A stretch of DNA of 64,000 nucleotides, from positions 95,229-159,228 of the forward strand of contig NZ_AKJT01000001.1 of NCBI RefSeq assembly GCF_000282195.1. The letters are read 5' to 3'. The position numbers and the translations under genes are program-made. The notes below the pieces were generated by a model. That model made no database searches. It was not told the origin of the DNA and was given only the letters and a program-made list of their open reading frames with translations. Shown here piece by piece: positions 44,501 to 56,176 of the stretch. Each line of letters starts with the position of its first letter. Positions within the stretch are counted from its first letter, which is position 1. Source of the stretch: Pseudomonas sp. GM18. Lineage in GTDB: Bacteria > Pseudomonadota > Gammaproteobacteria > Pseudomonadales > Pseudomonadaceae.

Positions 44501-44974
44501 ATGCAGTTCCCACACACTTCACAGCAAGCCCAACTCCCGCTGTTCGAGGCGTTCATGGCGCAGCCGCTGGCGCCGATCCTGAAAGACGTGGTCGAGTCGC
44601 CCTGGAGCGCCGAGCCCGAAGTCTTCAGCGAGCTGTCATTGCGTGGCGCGGCCGGGAACTGCCTGAACCTTCTGGCACCCATCCTCAGGGAACTGAGTCA
44701 GGATCAGGACGCTCGCTGGCTGACTCTGATCGCCCCGCCCGCCAGCCTGACCCAGGCCTGGCTGCGAGACGCCGGCCTGAACCGTGAACGCATCCTGCTG
44801 CTGCAACCACGCGGCACACAGAGCGCCCAGCAGCTGACCTGTGAAGCCTTGCGACTTGGCCGCAGCCATACGGTCGTCAGCTGGCTAAACCCGTTGAGCA
44901 CATCGTCGCGGCAACAGCTGATCAGCGCCGCCCGTACCGGGGATGCGCAAAGTCTGAATATTCGACTGGGTTAA
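44501..44974 (+). CDS. sulA: Cell-division inhibitor SulA
   Basis: A 157-residue SOS-induced FtsZ inhibitor. It is recognised by position behind lexA and by the blocks ELSLRGAAGNCLNLLAPILRELSQDQDARWLTLIAPP and HTVVSWLNPLSTSSRQQLISAARTGDAQSLNIRLG, which follow the RecA/SulA-like fold. AGGAGG precedes the ATG. A hairpin (GGCTTCTC/GAGAAGCC, 45012-45031 region) follows the stop but lacks a U run. Confidence 0.9.
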   Translation: MQFPHTSQQAQLPLFEAFMAQPLAPILKDVVESPWSAEPEVFSELSLRGAAGNCLNLLAPILRELSQDQDARWLTLIAPPASLTQAWLRDAGLNRERILLLQPRGTQSAQQLTCEALRLGRSHTVVSWLNPLSTSSRQQLISAARTGDAQSLNIRLG

Positions 44975-45068
44975 CTGACAAAACACTGTTTGCGCTGAAC
45001 AGCGCGGGGCTTCTCCAAGGATAGAGAAGCCGATCTGTAGAGGTATCCGCAAAATCCGACGGGCGGGA

Positions 45069-45302
45069 TCAATGAAGAACCCGTGGCCCCTCTTCCTTAT
45101 CAAATTCGCCTTCAACAAGGCGCCCTGCCATCTGAACACCGACGCTCAACATCGCCTTGGCGACTTCCACGTGCTGGCCTTGCAGGAAAGCCTTGGCATC
45201 CTCGGAGAAATCCAAAGTAACCAGAGAACCCTCGTCCTCAGCCCTACGCAGCTCGATTCGGCCGTCTGGTAACTCGACAATTTCTAGAAAGGACGTTGGC
45301 AT
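45069..45302 (-). CDS. Conserved hypothetical protein (sulA-topA interval)
   Basis: A 77-residue acidic protein: MPTSFLEIVELPDGRIELRRAEDEGSLVTLDFSEDAKAFLQGQHVEVAKAMLSVGVQMAGRLVEGEF. A beta hairpin followed by helices is likely; there is no signal peptide. I start it at 45302 because the similarity-like region begins there and GGAG lies 11 bases upstream; a longer frame to 45383 is possible. P. aeruginosa has a small gene of unknown function in the same interval (PA3009 position). Function unknown. Confidence 0.7.
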   Translation of the reverse strand: MPTSFLEIVELPDGRIELRRAEDEGSLVTLDFSEDAKAFLQGQHVEVAKAMLSVGVQMAGRLVEGEFDKEEGPRVLH

Positions 45303-45443
45303 AAAGGACTGTTCTCCACGAAAGGCGGGGATTATATAGGCATCGGCCAAGCTTCGCTCGGGATCTTGACCAAATGCCATCACGAAGAGAAATTTCTGAC
45401 ATCACGCTTTCTTGAGCGAACCATTCGCCAAACACTCAATCCT

Positions 45444-45968
45444 TCAGCACTCGTTCAGCCCTTCGCGAAACCGGATCGCCAGGCTTTTCAAATTCTGGCG
45501 CCAGCTCTCCAGTTCTTCCCGGCTCAGTTCTTCAGGCGCCTCTTCTTCGTCCAGATTGACCGCCAGAATGAGCGGCTGCGTCACATCGCCCTTGGGCTTG
45601 TGTGGAGCACGAGGCGGCTGAAACAGTGCGGCATAAGCCGACAGCAGTTTGGCCAGCCAGGTTTCAGGGTTTTGCGCCAACTCGACCATCTCGGCCATTT
45701 CCGGAATAGCGATGGTTTCGAGCACTTCGCGGGTCAGCAGCATCTCTGCCCGCGGCGCATTAGCCTGAGGCAAGCGATAGAAACCGGCGATTTCATGGCA
45801 CAGCCCCAATAGCGCTCCGTACAGGTGAAACAACGCCGATTCGCGCCCGGCCTGAATCAGCGCCAGGGAGTTCATCGCCCGCCCCTCTTCGGCCTTGGCG
45901 AGCGCTTCCAGCGACAGGCCGGCGAAATAAATTTTCTGGTTGGTACGGGTATAGAGTTCGTGGGCCAT
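45444..45968 (-). CDS. DUF6586 family protein
   Basis: A 174-residue helical protein: MAHELYTRTNQKIYFAGLSLEALAKAEEGRAMNSLALIQAGRESALFHLYGALLGLCHEIAGFYRL, then a proline-rich linker and a Glu-rich C-terminus (EEEAPEELSREELESWRQNLKSLAIRFREGLNEC). The ATG at 45968 follows GGAGGCTGCCGTC. A gene of this type sits at the same place between sulA and topA in P. aeruginosa. Cytosolic; function unknown. Confidence 0.8.
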   Translation of the reverse strand: MAHELYTRTNQKIYFAGLSLEALAKAEEGRAMNSLALIQAGRESALFHLYGALLGLCHEIAGFYRLPQANAPRAEMLLTREVLETIAIPEMAEMVELAQNPETWLAKLLSAYAALFQPPRAPHKPKGDVTQPLILAVNLDEEEAPEELSREELESWRQNLKSLAIRFREGLNEC

Positions 45969-46052
45969 GACGGCAGCCTCCACAACGAAATAATTGCTTC
46001 ACGCAGGTCTGACAGTGTCGTGGATCACCCAAGCTCACCGCAAGCCCAAAAC

Positions 46053-46096
46053 AAAAAGGCCGCATGAAAACCCGAGGGTTGTCATGCGGCCTTTTT
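46053..46096 (-). terminator. Intrinsic terminator of topA
   Basis: Stem of 15 pairs (AAAAAGGCCGCATGA with its complement) around a 14-base loop, 14 bases after the topA stop, with U-rich tails on both strands. Confidence 0.85.
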
Positions 46097-46110
46097 ATGT
46101 ACAGCGGCTT

Positions 46111-48738
46111 TTAAGCCTTGGCTGCTGGACGCTTGTCTTCAACCGTCCACTTGCCGCCATCGTAATACGCTTTCCAACCAGTCGGCTTACCGTCGACTTC
46201 CGTCTGCACGTATTGCTCTTTGGTCTTGCGGCTGTAACGGATCACGGCGGGTAGACCGTCAGGATCTTTCTTCGGCGCTTCGCAGAGGAAGTGGTACTTC
46301 GGATCGATCTCATCCTTGTGCGGCACGATCTCGACGACCAATGGCGCACGGGTCTCGCGGTTTTTCGGGAACTGGCTGGCCGCCAGGAACAGGCCGGAAG
46401 CACCGTCACGCAGGATGTAGGTGTCGTTGACCTTTTCGCATTTGAGCTCAGGCATCTTCACCGGATCCATCTTCGGCGGCGCCGCATCACCACTTTTCAG
46501 CAGCTTGCGGGTGTTCTTGCAGGTTGCGTTGGTGCAACCGAAGAACTTGCCGAAACGGCCGGTCTTGAGCTGCATCTCGCTACCGCACTTGTCGCACTCC
46601 AGGCTCGGACCTTCGTAACCCTTGATGCGGTAAGTGCCCTCTTCGATCTCGTAACCTGCGCAATCCGGGTTGTTACCGCAGATGTGCAGCTTGCGCTTCT
46701 CGTCGAGCAGATAAGCATCCATCGCCGTGCTGCAGATCGGGCAACGGTGCTTGCCGCGCAGAACCAGCGACTCCGACTCACCCTCGTCGTCCGCAGCGAT
46801 TTCGTCGCCCGGAACCAGATTGACGGTGGCCTTGCAGCGTTCTTTCGGCGGCAGGCTGTAGCCCGAGCAACCGAGGAACACGCCGGTCGATGCAGTACGA
46901 ATCTGCATCGGACGACCACACACCACACAAGGAATATCAGTCATCACCGGCTGGTTGGCGCGCATGCCGCCTTCGGCGCTTTCGGCCACTTCGAGTTTCT
47001 TCTTGAAGTCGCCGTAGAACTCGTCGAGCACGTTTTTCCAGTCGCGCTCGCCCTGAGCCACGTCATCGAGATTCTCTTCCATGCCGGCGGTGAAGCCGTA
47101 GTCCATGAGATTGGAGAAGCTCTCGGCGAGACGCTCGGTGACGATGTCGCCCATCTTTTCCGAATAGAAACGACGGTTGTGCAGCGCCACGTAGCCGCGG
47201 TCCTGGATGGTCGAAATGATCGCTGCGTAGGTCGAAGGACGACCGATGCCGCGTTTTTCCATTTCCTTTACCAGGCTCGCTTCCGAGTAACGCGCCGGCG
47301 GCTTGGTGAAGTGCTGGGTCGGATCAAGCTTGATCAGCTTCATCGCGTCGCCCTGGGCCATGTCCGGCAGCACGTCGTCATCGCCAGGCTTGGTGATTTG
47401 CGGCATGACGCGGGTGTAACCGTCGAACTTCAGGATGCGGCCCTTGGCGCGCAACTCGAAGTCACCGGCACCGACGGTGACCGTGGTCGACAGGTATTGG
47501 GCCGGCAGCATCTGGCAGGCGAGGAACTGGCGCCAGATCAGCTCGTAAAGCCGCTCGGCATCACGCTCCATGCCCGACAGCTTGCTTGGCTCGGTATTGG
47601 CGTCGGACGGACGAATCGCTTCGTGAGCCTCTTGCGCGCCTTCTTTGCTGCTATAGACGTTCGGGGTTTCCGGCAGGTACTTCTTGCCGAATTCGCCTTC
47701 AATATAAGTACGCGCCATCGTCACGGCATCGGCCGAGAGGTTGGTGGAGTCGGTACGCATATAAGTGATGTAGCCGGCTTCGTACAGACGCTGGGCCATC
47801 ATCATGGTTTTCTTCACACCGAAGCCCAGGCGGTTACTCGCGGCCTGCTGCAGGGTGGAGGTGATGAACGGTGCCGACGGCTTGCTGCTGGTCGGTTTGT
47901 CTTCGCGCTTGACGATGCTGTAGCTGGAAGCCTTGAGCTTCTCCAGCGCGACCATGGCCTGGGTTTCGTTGAGCGGCTTGAAGGCCTCGCCTTTCTCGCG
48001 AGCCACGTCGAAGCGCACAGTCGCGCCCTTGGCGGTGCCGAGGTCGGCGTGAACTTCCCAGTACTCTTCCGGGTTGAACGCGCGGATTTCACGCTCACGC
48101 TCGACCACCAGCTTCACGGCAACCGATTGCACGCGACCGGCGGACAGGCCACGGGCGACCTTCGCCCACAGCAGCGGCGAAACCATGTAACCCACCACGC
48201 GGTCGAGGAAGCGACGCGCCTGCTGAGCGTTTACGCGATCGATGTCCAGCTCGCCCGGTTGGGAGAAAGCTTCCTGGATCGCTTTTTTGGTGATTTCGTT
48301 GAACACCACGCGCTTGTAGCGGCTGTCGTCACCACCGATGGCTTCGCGCAGGTGCCAGGCAATGGCTTCCCCCTCGCGATCCAAGTCGGTTGCGAGATAG
48401 ATGGTGTCAGCATCTTTGGCGAGCCGGCGCAGCTCTTCGATAACCTTTTCCTTGCCTGGGAGGATCTCGTACTTGGCTTTCCAGCCATGATCGGGATCGA
48501 CACCCATGCGCGAGACCAGCTGCTTGCGCGCTTTCTCTTTCGGCGTGAGCACCGGACCTTCACCTGCGGCGGCCTTGCCACGCTTGGCGGCAGGCTCTTT
48601 GCTGGCGCTAGCCGAACCGCTGGTGGGCAGGTCTCGGATATGGCCGATACTCGACTTCACCACGTATTGGTTACCCAGATACTTGTTGATGGTCTTGGCC
48701 TTAGCCGGGGATTCCACAATGACCAGCGATTTGCCCAT
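46111..48738 (-). CDS. topA: DNA topoisomerase I
   Basis: An 875-residue type IA topoisomerase that relaxes negative supercoils. The Toprim domain begins [19 protein letters not shown] with the acidic triad DLDREGE (118-124). The active-site tyrosine is Tyr326 in [14 protein letters not shown]. Four-cysteine zinc-ribbon modules follow ([24 protein letters not shown], and CTNATC). Length and layout are normal for Pseudomonas. AGGA lies upstream of the ATG. Confidence 0.97.
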   Translation of the reverse strand: MGKSLVIVESPAKAKTINKYLGNQYVVKSSIGHIRDLPTSGSASASKEPAAKRGKAAAGEGPVLTPKEKARKQLVSRMGVDPDHGWKAKYEILPGKEKVIEELRRLAKDADTIYLATDLDREGEAIAWHLREAIGGDDSRYKRVVFNEITKKAIQEAFSQPGELDIDRVNAQQARRFLDRVVGYMVSPLLWAKVARGLSAGRVQSVAVKLVVEREREIRAFNPEEYWEVHADLGTAKGATVRFDVAREKGEAFKPLNETQAMVALEKLKASSYSIVKREDKPTSSKPSAPFITSTLQQAASNRLGFGVKKTMMMAQRLYEAGYITYMRTDSTNLSADAVTMARTYIEGEFGKKYLPETPNVYSSKEGAQEAHEAIRPSDANTEPSKLSGMERDAERLYELIWRQFLACQMLPAQYLSTTVTVGAGDFELRAKGRILKFDGYTRVMPQITKPGDDDVLPDMAQGDAMKLIKLDPTQHFTKPPARYSEASLVKEMEKRGIGRPSTYAAIISTIQDRGYVALHNRRFYSEKMGDIVTERLAESFSNLMDYGFTAGMEENLDDVAQGERDWKNVLDEFYGDFKKKLEVAESAEGGMRANQPVMTDIPCVVCGRPMQIRTASTGVFLGCSGYSLPPKERCKATVNLVPGDEIAADDEGESESLVLRGKHRCPICSTAMDAYLLDEKRKLHICGNNPDCAGYEIEEGTYRIKGYEGPSLECDKCGSEMQLKTGRFGKFFGCTNATCKNTRKLLKSGDAAPPKMDPVKMPELKCEKVNDTYILRDGASGLFLAASQFPKNRETRAPLVVEIVPHKDEIDPKYHFLCEAPKKDPDGLPAVIRYSRKTKEQYVQTEVDGKPTGWKAYYDGGKWTVEDKRPAAKA

Positions 48739-48852
48739 GGATCAGAAAATTCCTGAATTCTAGAAGTGAAAGGCGGTTGGCGCCTGACGCGGCACCGCTA
48801 TATATAGTGGCTACAAGGTGAGGTCAAGCGCAGGGTTCTGCGCGCACTCCCC

Positions 48853-49089
48853 TTATGGCTGCGGAAAAATGCTCGGTTCAGCTTGCACCAAAGCAAAGCG
48901 TGGCACCTGTTCGCCGTCAACCTCGACCGACTCCAGGAACATGCTCAAGGGGCGTACCCAAAAGCCGTAATCGCCATACAGGGCTTGGTAGAAGACCACT
49001 TCTTCTTCGGTCTCCGAATGCCGCGCAACACTGAATACGCGGTACTGCGGACCTTTGTAATGCTGGTAGAGCCCAGGTTGTATCGGCAT
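48853..49089 (-). CDS. DUF1653 family protein
   Basis: A 78-residue protein with the family pattern PGLYQHYKGPQYRVFSVARHSETEEEVVFYQALYGDYGFWVRPLSMFLESVEVDGEQVPRF, a small beta-barrel-like domain. The ATG at 49089 follows GAGGGCCAAAGC. It lies between fadA and topA on the same strand. Function unknown. Confidence 0.8.
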   Translation of the reverse strand: MPIQPGLYQHYKGPQYRVFSVARHSETEEEVVFYQALYGDYGFWVRPLSMFLESVEVDGEQVPRFALVQAEPSIFPQP

Positions 49090-49145
49090 GCTTTGGCCCT
49101 CACTCAAATCTTTTCAAAATAAAAACAAAAATAAATCCGGAAAAA

Positions 49146-49172
49146 CAAAAACCGGGGCACATGGCCCCGGCT
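49146..49172 (-). terminator. Intrinsic terminator of fadBA
   Basis: On the minus strand CCGGGGC-loop-GCCCCGG followed by TTTTTG, 17 bases after the fadA stop. Confidence 0.75.
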
Positions 49173-49188
49173 TCCATCGACGAAACGC

Positions 49189-50370
<1,182 letters not shown>

Positions 50371-50394
50371 TCACTCTCGCTCTAGTGTGGGCGC

Positions 50395-52542
50395 TTAACC
50401 GAAGAAGCTCTGACCGTTCTTGGCCATTTCACGCAGCTTCGCGGTCGGGTGGTACAGCGCGCCCAAATCAGCGTACTGGTCAGCCAGGGCAACGAACTCT
50501 GCAACACCGATCGAATCGATGTAGCGCAGCGCACCGCCACGGAATGGAGGGAAACCAATACCGTAGACCAGACCCATATCGGCTTCGGCGGCGGTTTCGA
50601 CGATGCCGTCTTCCAGGCAGCGCACGGTTTCCAGGCACAGCGGGATCATCATCCAGTTGATGATGTCTTCGTCAGTGACTTCGAGCTGTTGGAAAACGAT
50701 CGGCTTGAGCACTTCCAGCACCGACGGATCGGCGACTTTCTTCTGCTTGCCGCGCTTGTCGGTCTCGTAGGCGTAGAAGCCCTTGCCATTTTTCTGGCCC
50801 AGGCGCTTGGCTTCGTAGAGCACGTCGACAGCCGAACGGCGATCGTCCTTCATTCGATCCGGGAAGCCTTCAGCCATGACGTCACGACCGTGGTGGCCGG
50901 TGTCGATGCCGACCACGTCCATCAGGTAGGCCGGGCCCATCGGCCAGCCGAATTTTTCCATGACCTTGTCGATGCGGACGAAGTCCACACCGGCGCTGAC
51001 CAGCTTGGCGAAACCGCCGAAGTACGGGAACAGCACGCGGTTTACCAGGAAGCCCGGGCAGTCGTTGACGACGATCGGGTTCTTGCCCATTTTCTTGGCG
51101 TAGGCAACGGTGGTGGCAACGGCCACTTCGCTGGACTTCTCGCCACGGATCACTTCAACCAGCGGCATCATGTGCACCGGGTTGAAGAAGTGCATGCCGA
51201 CGAAATTTTCCGGACGCTTGAGGGCTTTGGCCAGCAAGGTGATGGAAATGGTCGAGGTGTTGGACGCCAGAATGGTGTCCTCTTTGACCTTGTCTTCGAC
51301 TTCGGCCAGAACGGCTTGCTTGACCTTCGGGTTCTCGACAACGGCTTCGACCACCAGGTCGACGTGACCGAAATCGCCGTAGGACAGGGTCGGACGAATG
51401 CCGTTGAGTACTTCGGCCATCTTCGCCGGGGTCATGCGACCTTTATCAACGCGACCAACCAGCAGCTTGGCGGCTTCAGCCAGACCTTGCTCGATACCGT
51501 GCTCGTTGATGTCCTTCATCAGGATCGGCGTGCCTTTGGAGGCCGACTGATAAGCGATACCGCCACCCATGATGCCGGCGCCCAATACGGCGGCCTGCTT
51601 CACTTCCTTGGCGATTTCGTCGTAGGCCTTGGCCTTTTTCTTCAGTTCCTGATCGTTCAGGAACAGACCGATCAAGCTCTGTGCGGCAGAGGTCTTGGCC
51701 AGCTTGACGAAACCGGCGGCTTCAACTTCCAGGGCCTTGTCGCGACCGAAGTTCGCGGCTTTCTGGATGGTCTTGATCGCTTCGACCGGCGCCGGGTAAT
51801 TCGGGCCCGCCTGGCCGGCCACGAAACCTTTGGCGGTTTCAAACGACATCATTTGTTCGATGGCGTTGAGCTTGAGTTTTTCAAGCTTCGGCTGGCGCTT
51901 GGCCTTGTAGTCAAACTTGCCGGAGATGGCGCCCTTGATCAGGTTCAGCGCCGCTTCGTGCAATTTCTGTGAGTCGACCACGGCGTCGACGGCACCGACT
52001 TTCAGTGCGTCTTCAGCGCGGTTTTCCTTACCGGCGGCAATCCACTCGATGGCGTTGTCGGCACCGATGATGCGCGGCAGGCGTACGGTGCCGCCGAAGC
52101 CTGGGTAGATGCCCAGCTTGACTTCCGGCAGACCGATTTTGGCAGTGCTGGCCATGACGCGGAAATCCGCCGCCAGGCACATTTCCAGACCGCCGCCCAG
52201 TGCGATGCCATTGATCGCGGCGACAGTCGGGACGTTGAGGTCTTCGAAATCGCTGAAAATCTTGTTGGCTTCGAGGTTGCCAGCAACAAGCTCGGCATCC
52301 GGCAGCTTGAAGTTGTCGACGAATTCGGTGATGTCGGCGCCGACGATGAACACGTCCTTGCCACTGCTGACGATCACACCCTTGATCGAAGCATCTGCCT
52401 TGATGGTGTCTACAGCCTGACGCAGTTCGTTCAGGGTAAGACGGTTGAACTTGTTGACGGACTCACCCTTGAGGTCGAACTTCAGTTCGACGATGCCACT
52501 TTCAAGAGCCTTAACCGTGATGGCTTTACCTTCGTAAATCAT
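50395..52542 (-). CDS. fadB: Fatty-acid oxidation complex subunit alpha
   Basis: A 715-residue multifunctional enzyme. The N-terminal crotonase domain (about 1-190) has [18 protein letters not shown]. The 3-hydroxyacyl-CoA dehydrogenase domain has [20 protein letters not shown] and [13 protein letters not shown], then the C-terminal dehydrogenase half ([14 protein letters not shown]). It performs hydration and dehydrogenation in beta-oxidation and pairs with FadA. The ATG at 52542 follows GGAGATCAGTTG. Degenerate PsrA-like boxes lie about 150-180 bases upstream. Confidence 0.97.
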   Translation of the reverse strand: MIYEGKAITVKALESGIVELKFDLKGESVNKFNRLTLNELRQAVDTIKADASIKGVIVSSGKDVFIVGADITEFVDNFKLPDAELVAGNLEANKIFSDFEDLNVPTVAAINGIALGGGLEMCLAADFRVMASTAKIGLPEVKLGIYPGFGGTVRLPRIIGADNAIEWIAAGKENRAEDALKVGAVDAVVDSQKLHEAALNLIKGAISGKFDYKAKRQPKLEKLKLNAIEQMMSFETAKGFVAGQAGPNYPAPVEAIKTIQKAANFGRDKALEVEAAGFVKLAKTSAAQSLIGLFLNDQELKKKAKAYDEIAKEVKQAAVLGAGIMGGGIAYQSASKGTPILMKDINEHGIEQGLAEAAKLLVGRVDKGRMTPAKMAEVLNGIRPTLSYGDFGHVDLVVEAVVENPKVKQAVLAEVEDKVKEDTILASNTSTISITLLAKALKRPENFVGMHFFNPVHMMPLVEVIRGEKSSEVAVATTVAYAKKMGKNPIVVNDCPGFLVNRVLFPYFGGFAKLVSAGVDFVRIDKVMEKFGWPMGPAYLMDVVGIDTGHHGRDVMAEGFPDRMKDDRRSAVDVLYEAKRLGQKNGKGFYAYETDKRGKQKKVADPSVLEVLKPIVFQQLEVTDEDIINWMMIPLCLETVRCLEDGIVETAAEADMGLVYGIGFPPFRGGALRYIDSIGVAEFVALADQYADLGALYHPTAKLREMAKNGQSFFG

Positions 52543-52692
52543 CAACTGATCTCCACGATATGGAAGCTGAACAGTACACGTCGGACGCAGGCGACTGGCT
52601 CGGCAGGGACGTTTATCGTCAATGCTAACGCCAACTCACCCGGCACACCCGCCAACGCGATAGTCGGGATTCTGTAGGAGCAGTCTGTAATA

Positions 52693-52719
52693 CAAACGCT
52701 CAATTCATACGCCCGTTTG
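52693..52719. promoter_or_regulatory. Possible tandem PsrA operators upstream of fadBA
   Basis: CAAACGCTCAATTC (52693-52706) and CATACGCCCGTTTG (52706-52719) share one base, exactly the arrangement at psrA, with the outer halves intact and the inner halves degenerate. PsrA is known to control beta-oxidation genes. Confidence 0.45.
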
Positions 52720-52749
52720 ATTTGGGTATGTCACCTTCACGGAATTTCC

Positions 52750-53034
52750 GGCAATTGTCAATCGCCCAAAATACTGGTTGAAACGCGACTTTCCGGTCAC
52801 TTCCGTACCACGAAGCCCTGCAACACGCTGATGCATGTGAGGCCATTCATAGAATCAATAGTTAGAAAAGTCGCCCTAATTCGCGGCAGCCTGTGTTTAA
52901 CAAGCTACGCTGGCGGGACCCTGAAGAAAAAATTTGAACGCTTTTGACGAATGCCCAGCGTAAGATCTGTGCCACAAAGAATTACCGGCCTGCCTGGCCA
53001 ACCCCAGCCCGATGATGATGTCGGGCTTTTTATT
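52750..53034 (+). other. Gene-free stretch ending in a terminator; possible small RNA
   Basis: No convincing protein frame is seen between fadB (52542) and the gene ending at 53196. A short plus-strand frame here starts with TTG and has no ribosome site. Yet a plus-strand intrinsic terminator lies at 53006-53034 with no plus-strand gene before it, which hints at an sRNA whose start I cannot place. Confidence 0.3.
53006..53034 (+). terminator. Intrinsic terminator without an assigned gene
   Basis: AGCCCGA-TGATGATG-TCGGGCT followed by TTTTATT on the plus strand. The minus strand lacks a U run, so it cannot serve the gene to its right. Confidence 0.7.
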
Positions 53035-53040
53035 GCCCTT

Positions 53041-53186
53041 TGTAGCAGCTGCCGAGCCTGCGAGGCTGCGTTCGGCGACGAAGTCGTCGTAAACCCTTAG
53101 CACGCGATTAGCCTGATATCCCACGGTGCCTGATTTACGACTGCTTCGCAGCCGGACGCAGCCTCGCAGGCTCGGCAGCTGCTACA
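53041..53186. repeat. REPIN (inverted REP pair)
   Basis: Arms 'tgtagcagctgccgagcctg...' and complement flank about 50 bases; same family as 11233-11378 and 26243-26375. Confidence 0.85.
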
Positions 53187-53195
53187 GATCGGGGT

Positions 53196-53633
53196 TCAGG
53201 CGAGTGCTTTGAGCGTAGCGTCGATCTGTTGCAGAACCTCGGCTTCGCCCTTCTCGCCCCAATACAGGGCAATCATTTGCTTGTCTGCTTCGACCTTGTA
53301 GACGTTGGCTGGCAATTTTTCGAAATGATTCAGCAGCACTCCATCCTCGCAGACTTCCTGCCACTGATTGACCCACACCCCCGGCGCCTTCTGCCAATAG
53401 CTCCAGCACGCCGGCTGAGTGCCACGGCGCGGTCGGTGGTACTGGGCGCAAGGGCTCGGCGGCTCCTGGCTCAGCCAGTGCGGCCACTCCTGGGGCGCTA
53501 ATTGCATGGCAAGGCCAATGCGTCGCGCCTCCATGCGCAGGGCCATGCGACCGCTCTGGACACGAGACGGTCGCAACCAGGCCAGCGGGCTCAGCACCAC
53601 CAGCAGGATTGACACCACTATCCAGACCGTCAT
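53196..53633 (-). CDS. Conserved membrane-anchored hypothetical protein
   Basis: A 145-residue protein with one N-terminal membrane helix (MTVWIVVSILLVVLSPLAWL), then a soluble part with many Trp and Pro (APQEWPHWLSQEPPSPCAQYHRP ... CWSYWQKAPGVWVNQWQEVCEDG). It ends in a short domain KVEADKQMIALYWGEKGEAEVLQQIDATLKALA. The ATG at 53633 follows GGGAGTACAGAT. A gene of the same kind is found between fadB and the stress-protein gene in P. aeruginosa. Probably an inner-membrane protein with a periplasmic or cytoplasmic domain; function unknown. Confidence 0.75.
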   Translation of the reverse strand: MTVWIVVSILLVVLSPLAWLRPSRVQSGRMALRMEARRIGLAMQLAPQEWPHWLSQEPPSPCAQYHRPRRGTQPACWSYWQKAPGVWVNQWQEVCEDGVLLNHFEKLPANVYKVEADKQMIALYWGEKGEAEVLQQIDATLKALA

Positions 53634-53737
53634 ATCTGTACTCCCGATTCTTGATGAGCCCATTGAGTCACTTTGAAACCAATGCGCTTGAAACCAGCCA
53701 TACTTACCAATATTGCAATCCTCAGGAGGAGCACCTC

Positions 53738-54175
53738 ATGCCCTACCACCATATTCTGGTCGCTGTAGATCTAACCGAAGAGTGCGATCCTGTAATCCAC
53801 CGCGCCCGCGAACTTTCGGTGAGCAATGGCGCAAAGCTGTCCCTGGTGCATATCGTCGAGCCGATGGCCATGGCCTTTGGCGGCGACGTGCCGATGGACC
53901 TTTCCCAGTTGCAGCAGCAACAGTTCGATCAGGCCAAGGAGCGCCTTGAGCGGTTGATCCTGAAATACCCGGAGCTCTCCAAGGAATACAGCCACTTGAC
54001 CTACGGCCAGCCGCGCCAGGAGATTCACCATCTCGCCAAGGAGCAAACGTGCGACCTGATCGTGGTGGGCAGCCATGGCCGACATGGCCTGGCACTGTTG
54101 CTCGGCTCCACCGCCAATGACGTGCTGCACGGCGCGCCTTGCGATGTACTTGCCGTGCGCCTGCAAAAAAGCTGA
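53738..54175 (+). CDS. Universal stress protein (UspA family)
   Basis: A 145-residue Usp-fold protein: MPYHHILVAVDLTEECDPVIHRARELS at the N-terminus, and the ATP-binding motif VGSHGRHGLALLLGSTANDVLHGAPCDVLAVRL at the end (G-x2-G-x9-G-S/T). AGGAGGAGCACCTC gives a strong ribosome site. A good terminator follows. It is divergent from the membrane-anchored protein before it. Likely involved in stress survival; specific role unknown. Confidence 0.9.
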   Translation: MPYHHILVAVDLTEECDPVIHRARELSVSNGAKLSLVHIVEPMAMAFGGDVPMDLSQLQQQQFDQAKERLERLILKYPELSKEYSHLTYGQPRQEIHHLAKEQTCDLIVVGSHGRHGLALLLGSTANDVLHGAPCDVLAVRLQKS

Positions 54176-54202
54176 CAACAAGCAACAATAAAACCCTTAC
54201 GA

Positions 54203-54241
54203 AAAGCCCGGCATTCACGCGAGTGAAGCCGGGCTTTTTTA
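54203..54241. terminator. Bidirectional terminator between usp and uup
   Basis: AAAAGCCCGGC...GCCGGGCTTTTTT stem around ATTCACGCGAGTGAA, placed between two convergent genes. Confidence 0.88.
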
Positions 54242-54253
54242 TAGCCGGATCAA

Positions 54254-56176
54254 TCAGGCATCCAGCTCGGCCCAGCGCTCGACCATCACGTCGAGTTCAG
54301 CCTGCAACTGCTCAAGCTGAGCGATCACAGCAGCCGTCTCGGCAGGAGGACGCTGATAGAAGCCGGCATCCGCCATCTGCGCTTCAACCACCGCGATCTG
54401 CTGCTCCATGGCTTCGATCTGGCCAGGCAAGGCTTCCAGCTCACGCTGCAACTTGTAGCTGAGCTTCTTTTTCGCCACCGGCGCTAGCGTTTCCACTGCA
54501 GCCACCGGCGCAGGTTCGGCCGTCACGACAGCCGAGTTCAAGTCGGCCTTGCCGGACTTGCTCTCGGTCACGCCCAGCAGGCGCGGCGAGCCGCCCTGAC
54601 GCAGCCAGTCCTGATAACCGCCGACGTATTCGCGAACCTTGCCTTCACCTTCGAAGACCAGGGTGCTGGTGACCACGTTGTCGAGGAATGCCCGGTCGTG
54701 GCTGACCATCAGCACAGTGCCGTTGAAGGTCAGCAAGACCTCTTCCAGCAGCTCGAGGGTTTCCACGTCAAGGTCGTTGGTCGGTTCGTCGAGCACCAGC
54801 AGGTTCGCCGGTTTGCTGAACAGTTTGGCCAGCAGCAGACGCGCTCGCTCACCACCGGACAGCGCCTTGACCGGCGTGCGGGCACGCTGCGGGCTGAACA
54901 GGAAGTCGCCGAGGTAGCTCAGCACGTGACGGCTCTGGCCATCGATATCGATGAAGTCGCGACCTTCGGCCACGTTGTCGATCACGGTCTTTTCCAGGTC
55001 CAGCTGATGGCGCAACTGGTCGAAGTAGGCCACGTCGATGCGCGTCCCCTCTTCCACTGTGCCGCTGGTCGGTTGCAGACCGCTGAGCATCAGCTTCAAC
55101 AGCGTGGTCTTGCCGGTGCCGTTGGCGCCGAGCAGACCGATGCGGTCGCCGCGCTGCAGGACCATCGAGAAATCCTTGATCAGGAACGGGCCGCCCGGGT
55201 GAGCGAAACTCACGTTCTCGAGCACCATCACCTGCTTGCCGGATTTGTCGGCGGTATCGAGCTGAATGTTGGCCTTGCCGGTACGCTCACGACGCTCGCT
55301 ACGCTCGACGCGCAGGGCTTTCAGTGCACGGACACGGCCTTCGTTACGGGTGCGACGCGCCTTGATGCCCTGGCGGATCCAGACTTCTTCCTGGGCCAGT
55401 TTTTTGTCGAACAGCGCGTTGGCGGTTTCTTCAGCGGCCAGTGTGGCCTCTTTGTGCACGAGGAAGCTGGCGTAATCGCCGTTCCAGTCGATCAGGCCGC
55501 CGCGATCCAGTTCCAGGATACGGGTTGCAAGGTTCTGCAGGAATGAACGGTCGTGCGTGATGAACAGCACGGCGCCCTGGAAATCCTTCAGCGCTTCTTC
55601 AAGCCAGGCGATGGCACCGATGTCCAGGTGGTTGGTCGGTTCGTCGAGCAGCAGCAGATCCGGTTCGGAAACCAAGGCCTGTGCGAGCAGGACGCGACGA
55701 CGCCAGCCGCCGGACAATTCGGCGAGGGTCTTGTCGGCAGGCAACTGCAGACGGCTCAAGGTGCTGTCGACCAGTTGCTGCAAGCGCCAGCCATCGCGGG
55801 CTTCGAGGTCGTGCTGGACGTGCATCAGTTTGTCCAGATCGGCGTCGGTGACGATGTTCTGGCTCAGATGGTGATATTCGGCAAGCAACGCACCAACGCC
55901 GTCGAGGCCTTCGGCGACCACGTCGAACACGGTCCGCTCGTCGGCTACCGGCAATTCTTGCGGCAATTCGCCAATCTTGAGGCCGGGCGCGCGCCAAACG
56001 GAGCCATCGTCAGGCTTCTGGTCGCCCTTGACGAGCTTCATCATGCTGGACTTGCCAGTGCCGTTGCGGCCGATGATGCACACCCGCTCACCACGGGCGA
56101 TCTGCCAGGACACCTTGTCCAACAACGGCATAGCGCCGAAAGCAAGGGACACATCGCTGAATTTGAGCAGGGTCAT
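54254..56176 (-). CDS. uup: ABC-F family ATPase, Uup-like
   Basis: A 640-residue protein with two ABC ATPase domains and no membrane segments. Walker A motifs are GRNGTGKSS (first) and GANGTGKTT (second). Signatures are LSGGWRRRVLLAQAL and LSGGERARLLLAKL. A C-terminal coiled coil (about 565-640) ends MERWAELDA, the Uup hallmark. ABC-F proteins act on ribosomes or, for Uup, on genome stability. The ATG at 56176 follows GGAGAAGCTC; a longer upstream frame has no similarity. Confidence 0.93.
   Translation of the reverse strand: MTLLKFSDVSLAFGAMPLLDKVSWQIARGERVCIIGRNGTGKSSMMKLVKGDQKPDDGSVWRAPGLKIGELPQELPVADERTVFDVVAEGLDGVGALLAEYHHLSQNIVTDADLDKLMHVQHDLEARDGWRLQQLVDSTLSRLQLPADKTLAELSGGWRRRVLLAQALVSEPDLLLLDEPTNHLDIGAIAWLEEALKDFQGAVLFITHDRSFLQNLATRILELDRGGLIDWNGDYASFLVHKEATLAAEETANALFDKKLAQEEVWIRQGIKARRTRNEGRVRALKALRVERSERRERTGKANIQLDTADKSGKQVMVLENVSFAHPGGPFLIKDFSMVLQRGDRIGLLGANGTGKTTLLKLMLSGLQPTSGTVEEGTRIDVAYFDQLRHQLDLEKTVIDNVAEGRDFIDIDGQSRHVLSYLGDFLFSPQRARTPVKALSGGERARLLLAKLFSKPANLLVLDEPTNDLDVETLELLEEVLLTFNGTVLMVSHDRAFLDNVVTSTLVFEGEGKVREYVGGYQDWLRQGGSPRLLGVTESKSGKADLNSAVVTAEPAPVAAVETLAPVAKKKLSYKLQRELEALPGQIEAMEQQIAVVEAQMADAGFYQRPPAETAAVIAQLEQLQAELDVMVERWAELDA

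Noticed and set aside
46291..48756. 821-codon plus-strand frame opposite topA
   Set aside because: Antisense to topA, whose catalytic Tyr and zinc ribbons are intact.
52717..52947. 76-codon plus-strand frame upstream of the orphan terminator
   Set aside because: TTG start, no ribosome site, odd composition and overlap with possible regulatory sites; treated as non-coding.
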